Translations under genes and position numbers: made by a program | Notes under the pieces: model-generated | What the model was told of the DNA's origin: nothing | The model's input: only the letters and a program-made list of their open reading frames with translations | The model's database searches: none | From: Serratia nematodiphila DZ0503SBS1 | GTDB taxonomy: Bacteria; Pseudomonadota; Gammaproteobacteria; Enterobacterales; Enterobacteriaceae | Assembly: GCF_000738675.1 (NCBI RefSeq) | Contig: NZ_JPUX01000001.1 | Span: 2,666,001 to 2,730,000 of the forward strand | Direction: 5' to 3' | Length of the DNA: 64,000 bases | Part shown: piece after piece, positions 16,738 to 25,594 of the stretch | Layout: every line of letters begins with the position of its first letter | Position numbering within the stretch: the first letter of the stretch is position 1

Positions 16738-18165
16738 TTATCCCACCAACTCTTTGCCGTAATCGAACAGCGCTTTCAGCAGGGCGGTTTTCTCTTTGTC
16801 GCCTTCGTGCAGGTTATACAGTGATTCGAGCTGCAGCAGGTAACTCTGCACGCGCTCCGCGCTCAGCGCTTCCTGGCGGTGTTGCAGCCAGCGGCGCTGC
16901 TCGGCGTCGTCCAGCGTATTCGGATAGTTGCGCGCGCGGAAGCGGAACAGCAGCTCTTTCATGCGGCCGTCGCTGAAGGCCAGATCCAGCGCCGGCAGGT
17001 TCTGCGGCTTGGTCTGCTGGATAATCCTCATCGCCGCCTTGTCGGCGTCGCTGAAGAAACCGTCGTACAAGCGGGCGTCGACGTCCTCGGAACCTTTGAA
17101 CGGCTCGGCTTCGGCGAACAGCGCCACCACTTTCTCGCGCACTTCCGGGTGCTGTTTCAGCAGCTGCAGATTTTGCAGGCACGCCTGACGATCGATGCCC
17201 AGCCGCTCGGCGTTCTCCGGCAGCAGGGTTTTGGCCGGCGCCAGCACCGGGCATTTGTTGATGTGCACCAGCTTGATCGGCACCGGCGCCTGATCCGGCG
17301 CCAGATCGTCGCGGCGGGTGTACAGCCTTTCACGCAGCTGCTCAGCGCTCAGCGTCAGCAGCGGCGTCATGTCGCCGGCCAGATCGCACATGATCACCGC
17401 GTTCTTGTTGTCCGGGTGCCAGGCCAACGGCGACACCCAGCTGGTGTTGCCGCGCGCCGCGCCGAACATGCCGGAGACGTGCACCAGCGGCGTCATGTCG
17501 GCGACGTCGATCAGGGCGTTCAGCTTGTGCTTGTTGCGGTGCTGCAGCAGGAAATCGAACAGCCGCGGCTGCGCCTGCTTGACCAGCTTGGCCATGGCGA
17601 TAGTGGCGTAAACGTCCGACATCGCATCGTGAGCCTGCGTGTGTTCGACGCCGTTGGCGCGCGTGAGGTGTTCGAGGCGGAAGCTGGGGAAACCGTCTTC
17701 GTTTTCCGGCCAGACGATGCCGTCCGGGCGCAGGGCGTAGCAGGCGCGCATCACATCCAGCAGATCCCAACGCGAGTTGCCGTTTTGCCAGCTGTAGGCG
17801 TAGGGATCGTAGAAGTTGCGATAGAAGATATTGCGGCTCACTTCGTCATCGAAGCGGATGTTGTTGTAACCGAGAATGCAGGTGCCGGCCACGCTGAAGG
17901 CCTGATGGATTTGGCGGGTGAACTCGGCTTCATTAACGCCTTTGGCGCGCGCCACCTGCGGCGTGATGCCGGTGATCATCACCGCCTCCGGTTCCGGCAA
18001 GTAGTCGTCGGCCGGGGCGCAGTAGATGACCAGCGGCTCTTCGATAATGTTGAAATCCATATCGGTGCGCACGCCGGCGAACTGCGCCGGGCGGTCCAGC
18101 GCCGGGCTCTTGCCGAAGGTCTCGTAATCGTGAATATAAAATGTGGCCGTTGCCTTGCTGCTCAA
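16738..18165 (-). CDS. sbcB: Exodeoxyribonuclease I
   Basis: A 475-residue DnaQ-superfamily exonuclease that degrades single-stranded DNA 3' to 5' and acts in mismatch repair and recombination control. The DEDDh motifs are visible: Asp13 and Glu15 in IHDYETFG, then an ILGYNNIRFDDEVSRN motif and a HDAMSDVYA motif with the catalytic histidine and last aspartate. The SH3-like and C-terminal helical domains follow at normal length. Start ATG at 18165. Downstream of it in the same direction there is only the terminator; the small theta-like gene lies upstream. Confidence 0.95.
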   Translation of the reverse strand: MSSKATATFYIHDYETFGKSPALDRPAQFAGVRTDMDFNIIEEPLVIYCAPADDYLPEPEAVMITGITPQVARAKGVNEAEFTRQIHQAFSVAGTCILGYNNIRFDDEVSRNIFYRNFYDPYAYSWQNGNSRWDLLDVMRACYALRPDGIVWPENEDGFPSFRLEHLTRANGVEHTQAHDAMSDVYATIAMAKLVKQAQPRLFDFLLQHRNKHKLNALIDVADMTPLVHVSGMFGAARGNTSWVSPLAWHPDNKNAVIMCDLAGDMTPLLTLSAEQLRERLYTRRDDLAPDQAPVPIKLVHINKCPVLAPAKTLLPENAERLGIDRQACLQNLQLLKQHPEVREKVVALFAEAEPFKGSEDVDARLYDGFFSDADKAAMRIIQQTKPQNLPALDLAFSDGRMKELLFRFRARNYPNTLDDAEQRRWLQHRQEALSAERVQSYLLQLESLYNLHEGDKEKTALLKALFDYGKELVG

Positions 18166-18255
18166 AATCGCGTCTCTTCAGTGGCGGATACAATATGCCC
18201 CTATTGTAACGGCGTGGGGAGCGATGCCAAGCGGCGGTTAGCGAAATGCGCGCAA

Positions 18256-18444
18256 TTACGCACGGCGATAGTAATCCAACCGCTGATGAAAGTAGGGGAG
18301 CAGGTGGTCGGGGATCTGTTGTTCCGTTTCCGTCTGGGTCGAGGCGATGCCGTAGCGCTCGTTGTAGATCACGCTGATGGCCAGCAAATCGGTTTCTATT
18401 TTCTCGCGTTGCGCCTGCGGTAAGCTATCCAGCTTTCGAGCCAT
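18256..18444 (-). CDS. HolE-like theta subunit homologue
   Basis: A 62-residue cytoplasmic protein aligned by eye with DNA polymerase III theta (HolE): a K-L-x-x-L start, the central KIETDLLAISVIYNERYG against HolE's VNVDLAAAGVAFKERYN, then EQQIPDHLLPYFHQRLDYYR against REQPEHLRSWFRERLIAHR. It is shorter than HolE (76 residues), lacking the disordered tail. AGGGAG precedes the ATG. Theta binds the epsilon proofreading subunit. Being beside sbcB, another DnaQ-fold exonuclease, suggests a nuclease partner, but that is inference. It could be the only theta gene or a paralogue. Confidence 0.7.
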   Translation of the reverse strand: MARKLDSLPQAQREKIETDLLAISVIYNERYGIASTQTETEQQIPDHLLPYFHQRLDYYRRA

Positions 18445-18498
18445 CGTTATCTCCCTGTTAATCTTAGGGTATAATAGGATCGTTAGCCGGTCTTGTCC

Positions 18499-18705
18499 CT
18501 ACCCATTCCGGGGGGCGGCGGAGGCCTGAACGCTTTGCTGCGGGCAGGGGGGCAGACTGTGGCGGGCGGCGAACTCGCTCTGCGCCTGGTGCGCATTGAG
18601 GCGATCTGTCCGATTATACAGCGAACAGGCGCCGCTTATCACTGCCCCCCAAAACAGGGTGCACAGCAGCAAAACCCCCAACCAGATTTTTTGGTTATAG
18701 GTCAT
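18499..18705 (-). CDS. Small membrane-anchored protein of unknown function
   Basis: A 68-residue protein with one hydrophobic helix (residues about 7-29, IWLGVLLLCTLFWGAVISG) followed by a polar tail rich in Ala, Gln, Ser and Pro with two cysteines outside the helix region. GGAGG five bases before the ATG makes it a likely real gene. I do not recognise the family. I considered MgrB, but the MgrB C-terminal motif and cysteine spacing are missing. The cysteine in SGAC could be a lipobox, although the spacing to the N-terminus is long and unusual. Confidence 0.55.
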   Translation of the reverse strand: MTYNQKIWLGVLLLCTLFWGAVISGACSLYNRTDRLNAHQAQSEFAARHSLPPCPQQSVQASAAPRNG

Positions 18706-18960
18706 AAGTCCTCCACGGACGAGAAGAGAAATAACATTGACCGTTAAATTAAATCAGGCACTACATCAATAGTATTTAAACGGCGGAGATTAATCATAGA
18801 ATCTACGCGGTTCTTTTGTTACTAAACCCATGATGGATGTTTCAAAAGATTCCTTAAGATAATATTAAGAAAAGTGTTTAAGGGCGCCGTAATTCTATTT
18901 AATATTTGTTTAAATATCCGCGGATACAATCAACCACATTCAATGCCAATGTGGGTGACA
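18706..18960. promoter_or_regulatory. AT-rich divergent intergenic region
   Basis: About 255 bases between the small membrane protein gene and the reductase gene, much richer in A and T than the flanks. It probably holds divergent promoters; I could not pick out a defined operator. Confidence 0.3.
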
Positions 18961-20073
18961 ATGATGAAAACGCTACTGTTGACCGGCGCTACCGGCTTTC
19001 TTGGTGGTGCGGTTCTCGAAAAGTTATTGATTGAAAATCAGTCTGTTAATTATCTTTTACTGGTGCGTGCAGACGATGCGCAGCAAGGGCTGGCCCGTAT
19101 TCGCGAGAATATGGAAAAGTTTAATATCGATGCGAACCTGCTGTCTAAAATTACGATTGAAAATATATTATTGGGCGACCTTTCCGAGCCGGCCGACTTT
19201 TTAACTGACGCTCGTATTAACAATGTTACGCACGTTATTAACTGCGCGGCCGTTGCTTCATTTGGTAATAACCCGCTCATTTGGAAGGTAAACGTAGAAG
19301 GCACTCTGGCCTTTGCCGAAAGAATGGCGCAGGTGCCGGGATTAAAACGTTTCCTGCACGTCGGCACCGCCATGTCCTGTTCGCCGGAGCCGGGTTCGCT
19401 GGTGGCGGAGAGCGGCGAGTTTGAGGAAGACGCCGAACACCTGGTGGAATATACCCGTTCCAAATCCACCATCGAACAGCTGATGCGCCAGCGCTGCCCG
19501 CAAATGCCGTTGACCATCGCTCGTCCGTCGATCGTGGTGGGGCACACCCGCCTGGGCTGCCAGCCTTCCAGCAGCATTTTCTGGGTGTTTGGCATGGCGC
19601 TGATGCTGCGCAAGTTCATGTGCTCGCTGCAGGACAATATCGACGTGATCCCGGCGGACTATTGCGCGGATGCGCTGGTGATGCTGATGAACAGCGAAAC
19701 GCTGGAGAACGACGTTTATCACATCTCCGCCGGTGAGGAGAGCAGCGTCAGCTTTGCCGAAATTGACAATGCCATGGCGGCGGCCCTGGAAAAAGCGCCG
19801 GTGGGCGATGAGTATGCGCAGGTGACCTATGACGCGCTGGTGAAAATGCGCCGCCAGCTGAAAGACATTTTCGGCCCGTGCAACGAGCGGCTGATGCTGA
19901 AGGCGATGCGCCTGTACGGATCGTTCGCCATGCTCAACGTGCGTTTCAGCAACGAGAAGATCCTCAAGCTGGGCATGCCGAAACCGCCGCGTTTCACCGA
20001 CTACATCGCCGGCTGCGTGCAGTCGACGCGCGGGCTGTCTATCCAGCAGCAGATGGTGGTGGACTTCAAATAA
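18961..20073 (+). CDS. Extended SDR / fatty-acyl reductase-like protein
   Basis: A 370-residue NAD(P)-binding protein of the thioester-reductase/male-sterility type (NAD_binding_4). The Rossmann motif GATGFLGGAVL lies at the N-terminus, an HVINCAAVASFGNNP strand in the middle, and YTRSK is the YxxxK catalytic pair. IARPSIVVGHTRLG is the substrate-loop motif. Family members reduce acyl-thioesters to aldehydes or alcohols, or act as epimerases. I used the ATG pair at 18961/18964 because the Rossmann fold begins there, but the ribosome binding site is weak; upstream ATGs exist at 18943 and 18949. No biosynthetic partner lies nearby. The 5' third is AT-rich compared with the rest. Confidence 0.7.
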   Translation: MMKTLLLTGATGFLGGAVLEKLLIENQSVNYLLLVRADDAQQGLARIRENMEKFNIDANLLSKITIENILLGDLSEPADFLTDARINNVTHVINCAAVASFGNNPLIWKVNVEGTLAFAERMAQVPGLKRFLHVGTAMSCSPEPGSLVAESGEFEEDAEHLVEYTRSKSTIEQLMRQRCPQMPLTIARPSIVVGHTRLGCQPSSSIFWVFGMALMLRKFMCSLQDNIDVIPADYCADALVMLMNSETLENDVYHISAGEESSVSFAEIDNAMAAALEKAPVGDEYAQVTYDALVKMRRQLKDIFGPCNERLMLKAMRLYGSFAMLNVRFSNEKILKLGMPKPPRFTDYIAGCVQSTRGLSIQQQMVVDFK

Positions 20074-20109
20074 CCGCCGGGCGCAACGGGCGCCCGAGGT
20101 TATCGTCCG

Positions 20110-20856
20110 TTACCAGGACGAAGACGACCAGAAGACGCGGCCGAGCACCACCAGTTGCTCCTTGCGCTGCTGATAGCTGAGATGCTCGTCCTGGTACTCT
20201 TCCCGGTTGAGGGAGCGGATGACGACGCCGCCGTCCGGCTGTTCGATCAGCACCTTCACCCGCAGCAAATTGCCGTGGCGGATGGCGTAGGTCTTGCCCT
20301 CGCGGATGCGCGTGTCGTCGGTGTTGATGCCGACCACGTCGCCGTCCTGCAGACGCGGTTCCATGCTGGAGCCGGAGATGCGGATAATGCGCGCGGCGTT
20401 GACCGCCACCCCCATCTTGTGCAGATAGTAACGGCGGAAGATCAGCGAAAACTCCTCGCGATCGACGATTTCGTAGCAGCCGTCGCCGGCGGAAAAATCG
20501 ATATCCAGCAGCGGGATCTCCACAAACTCTTCCTTGTCTTGTTCGGTATCTTCCCATACCACCGGTTTCAAACGGGCGGGCTGGAAGTCCGACTCCGCCG
20601 CCACGTTGTCAAACGGGCGCACCAGCTGCTTTTCATGAAACACGTCGAACCAGCCCTTGGGCAAATTCAGCCTGGCCTCGATCCGCCTGGCCAGATTGTC
20701 GCCAAGATTGCGGGAGGATTTCTCCCCGATGATTTGGCTCAGCGTCGGCGCGGAAGACTCAACCAGCGTGGCGAACTCATTCTGGTTGACGCCTTGTCGG
20801 GCGTAGCGGGCCATCAATTCGCGCAGATTGTTGCGCCTGATTTCTTTAGTTTCCAT
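20110..20856 (-). CDS. S24-family repressor (phage CI/LexA-like)
   Basis: A 248-residue regulator with an N-terminal helix-turn-helix (NQNEFATLVESSAPTLSQIIG) and a C-terminal S24 peptidase-like domain. The catalytic serine is Ser164 in SGSSMEP and the lysine is Lys201 in LLRVKVL; both are present, so RecA-stimulated self-cleavage is possible, though I cannot point to a cleavage site. The start at 20856 precedes the conserved helix-turn-helix; TTTAGC repeats lie immediately upstream. It faces the amidase gene divergently across those repeats, the layout of a phage-type switch, but no phage structural genes are near. Confidence 0.82.
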   Translation of the reverse strand: METKEIRRNNLRELMARYARQGVNQNEFATLVESSAPTLSQIIGEKSSRNLGDNLARRIEARLNLPKGWFDVFHEKQLVRPFDNVAAESDFQPARLKPVVWEDTEQDKEEFVEIPLLDIDFSAGDGCYEIVDREEFSLIFRRYYLHKMGVAVNAARIIRISGSSMEPRLQDGDVVGINTDDTRIREGKTYAIRHGNLLRVKVLIEQPDGGVVIRSLNREEYQDEHLSYQQRKEQLVVLGRVFWSSSSW

Positions 20857-20874
20857 CGTGCAATGATCGCACTC

Positions 20875-20940
20875 TTTAGCAAAAAGGTAAATAACGGTTT
20901 TGCTAAAAAACGCTTGCGCATGATTTAGCAATTAGCTAAA
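20875..20940. promoter_or_regulatory. Palindromic operators for the S24 repressor
   Basis: Four copies of the half-site TTTAGC lie in 66 bases. TTTAGCAAAA (20875-20884) faces TTTTGCTAAA (20898-20907), and TTTAGCAATTAGCTAAA (20924-20940) is a perfect palindrome. They sit between the divergent repressor and amidase genes and overlap where both promoters must be. The number and symmetry make operator function likely. Confidence 0.7.
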
Positions 20941-21032
20941 ACAAAAAGGGTGAGCCAAGGGTTCACCTGTGCGGAGCGGCCTGTCATGATGAGAGGCCGC
21001 TCAGTGAAATCAAACGAGAGAGGGACTTTACG

Positions 21033-21800
21033 ATGTACAAGATTGATTACAATAGCTACCGATCGGTCGCCAGCTTCGGCCACCGCGTGCGTTTTCTGGT
21101 GCTGCACTACACGGCGCAAAACTTCGCCGACTCGGTGACGTCGTTGACCGGAAAATCGGTCAGCGCGCACTATCTGGTGCCGGATCCGACCGATGCCACC
21201 TATCAGGCCGCCGGCTTCAGCGGCGTGCGCATTTTCAACCTGGTGGACGAGAACGAGCGCGCCTGGCATGCCGGCACCAGCCAGTGGGGCACCCGCAGCA
21301 ATATCAACGACACCTCGATCGGCATCGAGATCGTCAACCTGGCGAGCGGCGACGGTGGAAACATCACCTTCCCGCCGTTCAATCCGCAGCAGATCGAGGC
21401 GGTCACCCAGCTGGCGCAGAACATCCTGCAGCGCTATCCGGACATCTCGCCGGTGAACGTGGTGGCGCACTCCGACATCGCGCCGGGCCGCAAGAGCGAT
21501 CCGGGCCCGCAGTTCCCGTGGCAGCAGCTGTATCAGGCCGGCGTCGGCGCCTGGTATGACGAAGCGACCAAGCAGCAGCGCCAGCAGGAATACTGCAGCC
21601 AGGGTCTGCCGGCGCAGGCTGAGCTGCTGAAACTGTTCGCCCAATACGGCTACGACACCTCGGCGGCGAACACCGCAGAAGGCTACCGCCAGCTGGTGCG
21701 CGCATTCCAGCTGCACTTCCGTCCGCAGAAGTATGACGGCGTGATGGATGTTGAAACCGCCGCCGTTCTGCGCGCGCTGGTCGACAAATACGCCGCCTGA
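21033..21800 (+). CDS. N-acetylmuramoyl-L-alanine amidase, AmiD-like, no signal peptide
   Basis: A 255-residue zinc amidase of the AmpD/AmiD type (Amidase_2) cleaving the muramyl-alanine bond in peptidoglycan or its fragments. Zinc ligands are His25 (VLHYT), His146 (VVAHSDIAP) and Asp156 (KSDPGP), with Glu99 (IGIEIVN) catalytic. A peptidoglycan-binding-like helical domain follows (about residues 190-250). It resembles E. coli AmiD in both domains but lacks AmiD's lipoprotein signal, so it should stay in the cytoplasm unless released by lysis or another route. Control by the divergent S24 repressor is suggested by the operators. Confidence 0.85.
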   Translation: MYKIDYNSYRSVASFGHRVRFLVLHYTAQNFADSVTSLTGKSVSAHYLVPDPTDATYQAAGFSGVRIFNLVDENERAWHAGTSQWGTRSNINDTSIGIEIVNLASGDGGNITFPPFNPQQIEAVTQLAQNILQRYPDISPVNVVAHSDIAPGRKSDPGPQFPWQQLYQAGVGAWYDEATKQQRQQEYCSQGLPAQAELLKLFAQYGYDTSAANTAEGYRQLVRAFQLHFRPQKYDGVMDVETAAVLRALVDKYAA

Positions 21801-21805
21801 GCCTG

Positions 21806-21840
21806 AAGGTGAATGGGGGACGCCTCATTCGCCTTTTCCT
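21806..21840 (+). terminator. Probable terminator after amidase gene
   Basis: AAGGTGAATG and CATTCGCCTT pair with one G-T wobble around a ten-base loop, followed by TTTCCT. A moderate intrinsic terminator. Confidence 0.5.
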
Positions 21841-21894
21841 CGCCGGGCTTCCTCCGCTAAAATAGCGGCATGGCTGGTGTTTATCGGAGGCACT

Positions 21895-22962
21895 GTGCGC
21901 CTCGATCGAAAAATCTCTTCACTTGAACTGCTGACCTATCGCCACTATCGCATCGTTCACGGCGTGCGCATCGGGCTGGCGTTTATCCTGACCTTTCTGC
22001 TGATCCGCCTGCTGGCGGTGCCCGAAGGCACCTGGCCGCTGATCACCCTGGTGGTGGTGATGGGGCCGATCTCGTTTTGGGGCAACGTGCTGCAGCGGGC
22101 GCTGCAACGCATTGCCGGCACGGTGTTCGGTGCGGCTTCCGGCCTGATCGCCCTGTATCTGGAACTCTATTCGCTGCCGCTGATGCTGGCATGGTGCGGC
22201 GTGGTGATGTTCGTCTGCGGTTACCTGACGCTCGGCAAACGGCCGTATATGGCGCTGCTGGTGGGGATCACGCTGGCGGTGGTGTGCGGCGCGGGCGCCG
22301 GTGACATGCACACCGCGCTGTGGCGCAGCGGCGACGTGATCTTCGGCTCGCTGCTGGCGCTGCTGTTCACCAGCATCTACCCGCAGCGCGCCTATATTCT
22401 GTGGCGCATGCAGATGGCGGACTGCCTGCAAACCGCCGCCCGCCTCTACGGCGCGTATTTTTCGCCGAACGTCATTGAGCGGCCGCGGCTGGAGCCGCAG
22501 CTCAAGGATCTGTTGAATCAGGTGGTGAAGCTGCGCAGCCTGATCGTGCCCGCCAGCAAGGAAACCCGCATCCCCAAAGCGGTGTTCGAGGCGGTGCAAA
22601 CCCTCAGCCGCAATCTGGTGTGCACGCTGGAGCTGATGGCCGACGCCTACTGGGCCTCGCGTGAAACGCACTTCATTATGTTGAACGCCCGCACGCTGCG
22701 CAGCACCCAGCTGCTGACGCTGAGCTCGCTGGAGTCGTTGGCGGTGCTGATGCGCGAAGGGCCGCAGGCGCAGCGGCAGGCGGCGGCGGGGCAGTTGGCG
22801 GAGATCGCCGGCGAGCTGAAAACGCTGATGCAGGAGGTCAGCCTTGGCCAGCACGGCGAAGCGCCGATTTACGGCTATGTCTGGCTCAGCATGGAGCTGG
22901 CGCAACAGCTGGAAGAGCTGGGGGATTTGCTCCAGGTCTGCACCGCCGCCGGGCGTGAATAA
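21895..22962 (+). CDS. yeeA: FUSC-family inner membrane protein YeeA
   Basis: A 355-residue fusaric-acid-resistance-type membrane protein. About six hydrophobic helices fill residues 20-165 (SLELLTYRHYRIVHGVRIG leads into the first), and a cytoplasmic helical domain fills the rest. It is close to E. coli YeeA (352 residues), including WPLITLVVVMGPISFWGN and the C-terminal PIYGYVWLSME motif. The start is GTG at 21895 with GGAGG upstream; the frame is open further upstream, but that part overlaps the amidase gene and is not family-like. Function is unproven; relatives form efflux channels. Confidence 0.85.
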   Translation: MRLDRKISSLELLTYRHYRIVHGVRIGLAFILTFLLIRLLAVPEGTWPLITLVVVMGPISFWGNVLQRALQRIAGTVFGAASGLIALYLELYSLPLMLAWCGVVMFVCGYLTLGKRPYMALLVGITLAVVCGAGAGDMHTALWRSGDVIFGSLLALLFTSIYPQRAYILWRMQMADCLQTAARLYGAYFSPNVIERPRLEPQLKDLLNQVVKLRSLIVPASKETRIPKAVFEAVQTLSRNLVCTLELMADAYWASRETHFIMLNARTLRSTQLLTLSSLESLAVLMREGPQAQRQAAAGQLAEIAGELKTLMQEVSLGQHGEAPIYGYVWLSMELAQQLEELGDLLQVCTAAGRE

Positions 22963-23107
22963 GGGGTCAGATCATGAAGGCGGCGCTTTGGGTTTTGGCC
23001 GCCGGGGCAAAGTGGGTAAGATAAGCCAATCACTGTTGTGCCGGACCGCCACAAACCTGTATCTTGGTGCCATGTGGCCGTAAGCAAATGAATCTGTGTA
23101 TTACTAA

Positions 23108-23440
<333 letters not shown>

Positions 23441-23533
23441 CCCGCTTTAGCGGGCCGGGCGTCCTGCCTGGCCCGCATCCTTATCATCCCGCCTGATTTT
23501 CCGTTCTTGCCGACATTGCCGTTTCCGTTGGGG

Positions 23534-23597
23534 CGTTCCCCGGCGGCCGAAGGCGCCTCCCCATCCTGCAGGATCTGCAGGTGACCGCCGGGGAACG
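23534..23597. repeat. Thirteen-base perfect inverted repeat
   Basis: CGTTCCCCGGCGG (23534-23546) and CCGCCGGGGAACG (23585-23597) are exact reverse complements around a 38-base spacer that includes two CTGCAG copies. It ends five bases after the stop of the minus-strand binding protein gene, so it probably caps that message; there is no T-run. Confidence 0.6.
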
Positions 23598-23601
23598 CGT
23601 G

Positions 23602-24390
23602 TTACTGCTCCGCGCCGTACATGTCGAAGTCGAAATACTTGTCATTGATTTTCTTGTAAGTGCCGTTGGCGCGGATCGCCTGCAGCGCGGCGTTGAAGGC
23701 GTTAAGCAGCGCGGTATCCTCTTTGCGTACCCCGATGCCGTCGCCGACGCCGAAGTACTTGCTGTCGCTCAATTCGGCGCCGATAAAGGCAAAGTCTTTG
23801 CCGCCGGGCGTTTTGAAGAATTCGCTGGCGCTGACGCTGGCCAGCAGCGACGCATCCAGGCGGCCGTTGGCCAGATCTTCGTTCACCTCCTGCTGGCTTT
23901 GGTAAGCCACCACGTTGACGCCGGCCGGCCGCCACAGCGCGTTGGCGTAGGCCTCCTGGCTGGAACCTTGCTGCACGCCGACCGATTTGCCTTTCAGCGA
24001 GGCGGCGGTAGGCTGCAGATTGCTGCCTTTATGCGCCACCAGCCGCGCCGGGGCGTTGGAGACTTTGCTGGAGAAAGCGATCTGCTGCCGGCGCTGTGGC
24101 GTAATGGTCATCGACGAGGCGATGGCGTCGAACTTCTTCGCCTGCAGGCCGGGGATCATGCCGTCCCAGCTGCTTTCCACCCACACGCATTTGGCCTGCA
24201 TCTGGTCGCACAGCGCCTGGGCGATATCGACGCCGAAGCCGGTCAGCTTGCCCTGCGGATTTTTATACTCCAGCGGCGGAAAGGTGGGATCGATGCCCAG
24301 CTTGATCACTTTGCCGCTGAATTCACCGCTCAGCGCGGGAAAGCTCGCGGCCAGCGGCAACAACAACAACAGCCCTTTGATGATTTTCAT
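23602..24390 (-). CDS. Amino-acid ABC transporter substrate-binding protein
   Basis: A 262-residue periplasmic binding protein of the HisJ/ArtJ type. After a signal peptide (hydrophobic core GLLLLLPLAAS, cleavage after FPALS) the mature protein starts with KVIKLGIDPTFPPLEYKNPQGKLTGFGVDI, the family signature. SSMTITPQRRQQIAFSS is the usual ligand-loop region. I chose the ATG at 24390, where the signal peptide begins and AGAGG lies upstream. No permease or ATPase gene is adjacent, so it is an orphan or borrows components. The M20 amidohydrolase gene lies 22 bases upstream in the same direction, suggesting the two handle related compounds. Confidence 0.88.
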   Translation of the reverse strand: MKIIKGLLLLLPLAASFPALSGEFSGKVIKLGIDPTFPPLEYKNPQGKLTGFGVDIAQALCDQMQAKCVWVESSWDGMIPGLQAKKFDAIASSMTITPQRRQQIAFSSKVSNAPARLVAHKGSNLQPTAASLKGKSVGVQQGSSQEAYANALWRPAGVNVVAYQSQQEVNEDLANGRLDASLLASVSASEFFKTPGGKDFAFIGAELSDSKYFGVGDGIGVRKEDTALLNAFNAALQAIRANGTYKKINDKYFDFDMYGAEQ

Positions 24391-24412
24391 GTCATTTCCT
24401 CTGTGTTGGCGA

Positions 24413-25594
24413 TTAAACCGCGGGGCGAGCCAAAAAGCGCTCGACCAATTTGACCCAGTAAGTGGCGCCCAACGACAGACTGTCGTCGTTGAAGTCATAA
24501 CCGGGGTTGTGCAGAGAATTGCCCGGCGTGGCGGGGCCGTTGCCGATAGAGATGTAGCTGCCTGGGCACTTCTCCAGCATAAAGGCGAAATCTTCGCTGG
24601 CGGTGAATGGCCGCAGCGTGGGGATCACCCGGCTCTCTCCGGCCCATTCCAGCGCCACCGCGCGCGCCAGCTCGGTTTCTGCCGGGTGGTTCACCAGCAC
24701 CGGGTAGCCGTGCTGATAGTCGATCTCCGCGCGGGCGCCGAAGCTGGCGGCCTGCGCCGTGACCAGCTCGGTGATGCGCTGTTCCAGCCGCGCACGCACC
24801 GCCGCCGTCAGCGCGCGCACGCTGAGCGTCAGGGTGGCGGTCGCCGGGATCACGTTGGCGGCCTGGCCGGCCTGCATCGCCCCCACGGTGACGATCGCCG
24901 TTTCCTGCGGATCGATATTGCGCGCCACGATGGTTTGCAGGCTCATGACGATGGCCGCGCAGGCCACCACCGGATCGACGGTGCTCTGCGGCACCGCGCC
25001 GTGGCCGCCGTGGCCGTGCAGGGTGATGTGCACCGTATCGGCCGAGCACATGAAGGGGCCGCAGGCGAAGCCCAGGTGGCCGGTGGGTAAGCCGGGCACG
25101 TTGTGCATGGCGAACACCGCGTCGCAGGGGAAGCGCTCAAACAGGCCGTCTTCAATCATCACTTTGGCGCCGCCGCCGCCTTCTTCCGCCGGCTGAAAGA
25201 TCAGATGCAGCGTGCCGAAAAAGTTCGGCTGCCGCGCCAGATAGCGGGCCGCCGCCAGCAGCATGGCGGTGTGCCCGTCGTGGCCGCAGGCATGCATCAC
25301 CCCGGAATGGGTGCTGGCGTAAGGCAGTTTGGTGGTTTCGGCAATCGGCAGGGCGTCCATGTCGGCGCGGATGCCGAGCGATTTTCCCGGCCCGCGCTGC
25401 AATGTGGCGACAACGCCGGTTTGTCCTACGCCACGCGTGACGCGGTAACCCCATTCCTCCAGCCGCTGCGCCACCAGATCCGACGTCGCAAACTCCTGGA
25501 AGCCCAGCTCCGGGTGGGCGTGAATGTGGCGGCGAAGCGCGACCATCTCATCATGAACGGCGGCGATATCAGGCAGTACCAGTGAATGCATCAT
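24413..25594 (-). CDS. M20 family amidohydrolase (hippurate hydrolase-like)
   Basis: A 393-residue M20D metallohydrolase removing acyl groups from N-acyl amino acids or related amides. Metal-binding residues are visible: Cys103 and His105 in HACGHDGHT, the PAEEGGGGA motif with Glu137/138, and a C-terminal SEDFAFMLE motif. The dimerisation domain lies around residues 180-300. ATG at 25594 has GGAG upstream. The same frame runs open far beyond this start but is antisense to the LysR gene and not real. It probably forms an operon with the binding protein, and the divergent LysR gene may regulate both. The substrate cannot be read from sequence. Confidence 0.88.
   Translation of the reverse strand: MMHSLVLPDIAAVHDEMVALRRHIHAHPELGFQEFATSDLVAQRLEEWGYRVTRGVGQTGVVATLQRGPGKSLGIRADMDALPIAETTKLPYASTHSGVMHACGHDGHTAMLLAAARYLARQPNFFGTLHLIFQPAEEGGGGAKVMIEDGLFERFPCDAVFAMHNVPGLPTGHLGFACGPFMCSADTVHITLHGHGGHGAVPQSTVDPVVACAAIVMSLQTIVARNIDPQETAIVTVGAMQAGQAANVIPATATLTLSVRALTAAVRARLEQRITELVTAQAASFGARAEIDYQHGYPVLVNHPAETELARAVALEWAGESRVIPTLRPFTASEDFAFMLEKCPGSYISIGNGPATPGNSLHNPGYDFNDDSLSLGATYWVKLVERFLARPAV

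Noticed and set aside
18499..18705. MgrB homologue
   Set aside because: The conserved MgrB C-terminal motif and cysteine spacing are absent.
20110..21800. Prophage
   Set aside because: Repressor and amidase only; no integrase, replication, head, tail, holin or spanin genes.
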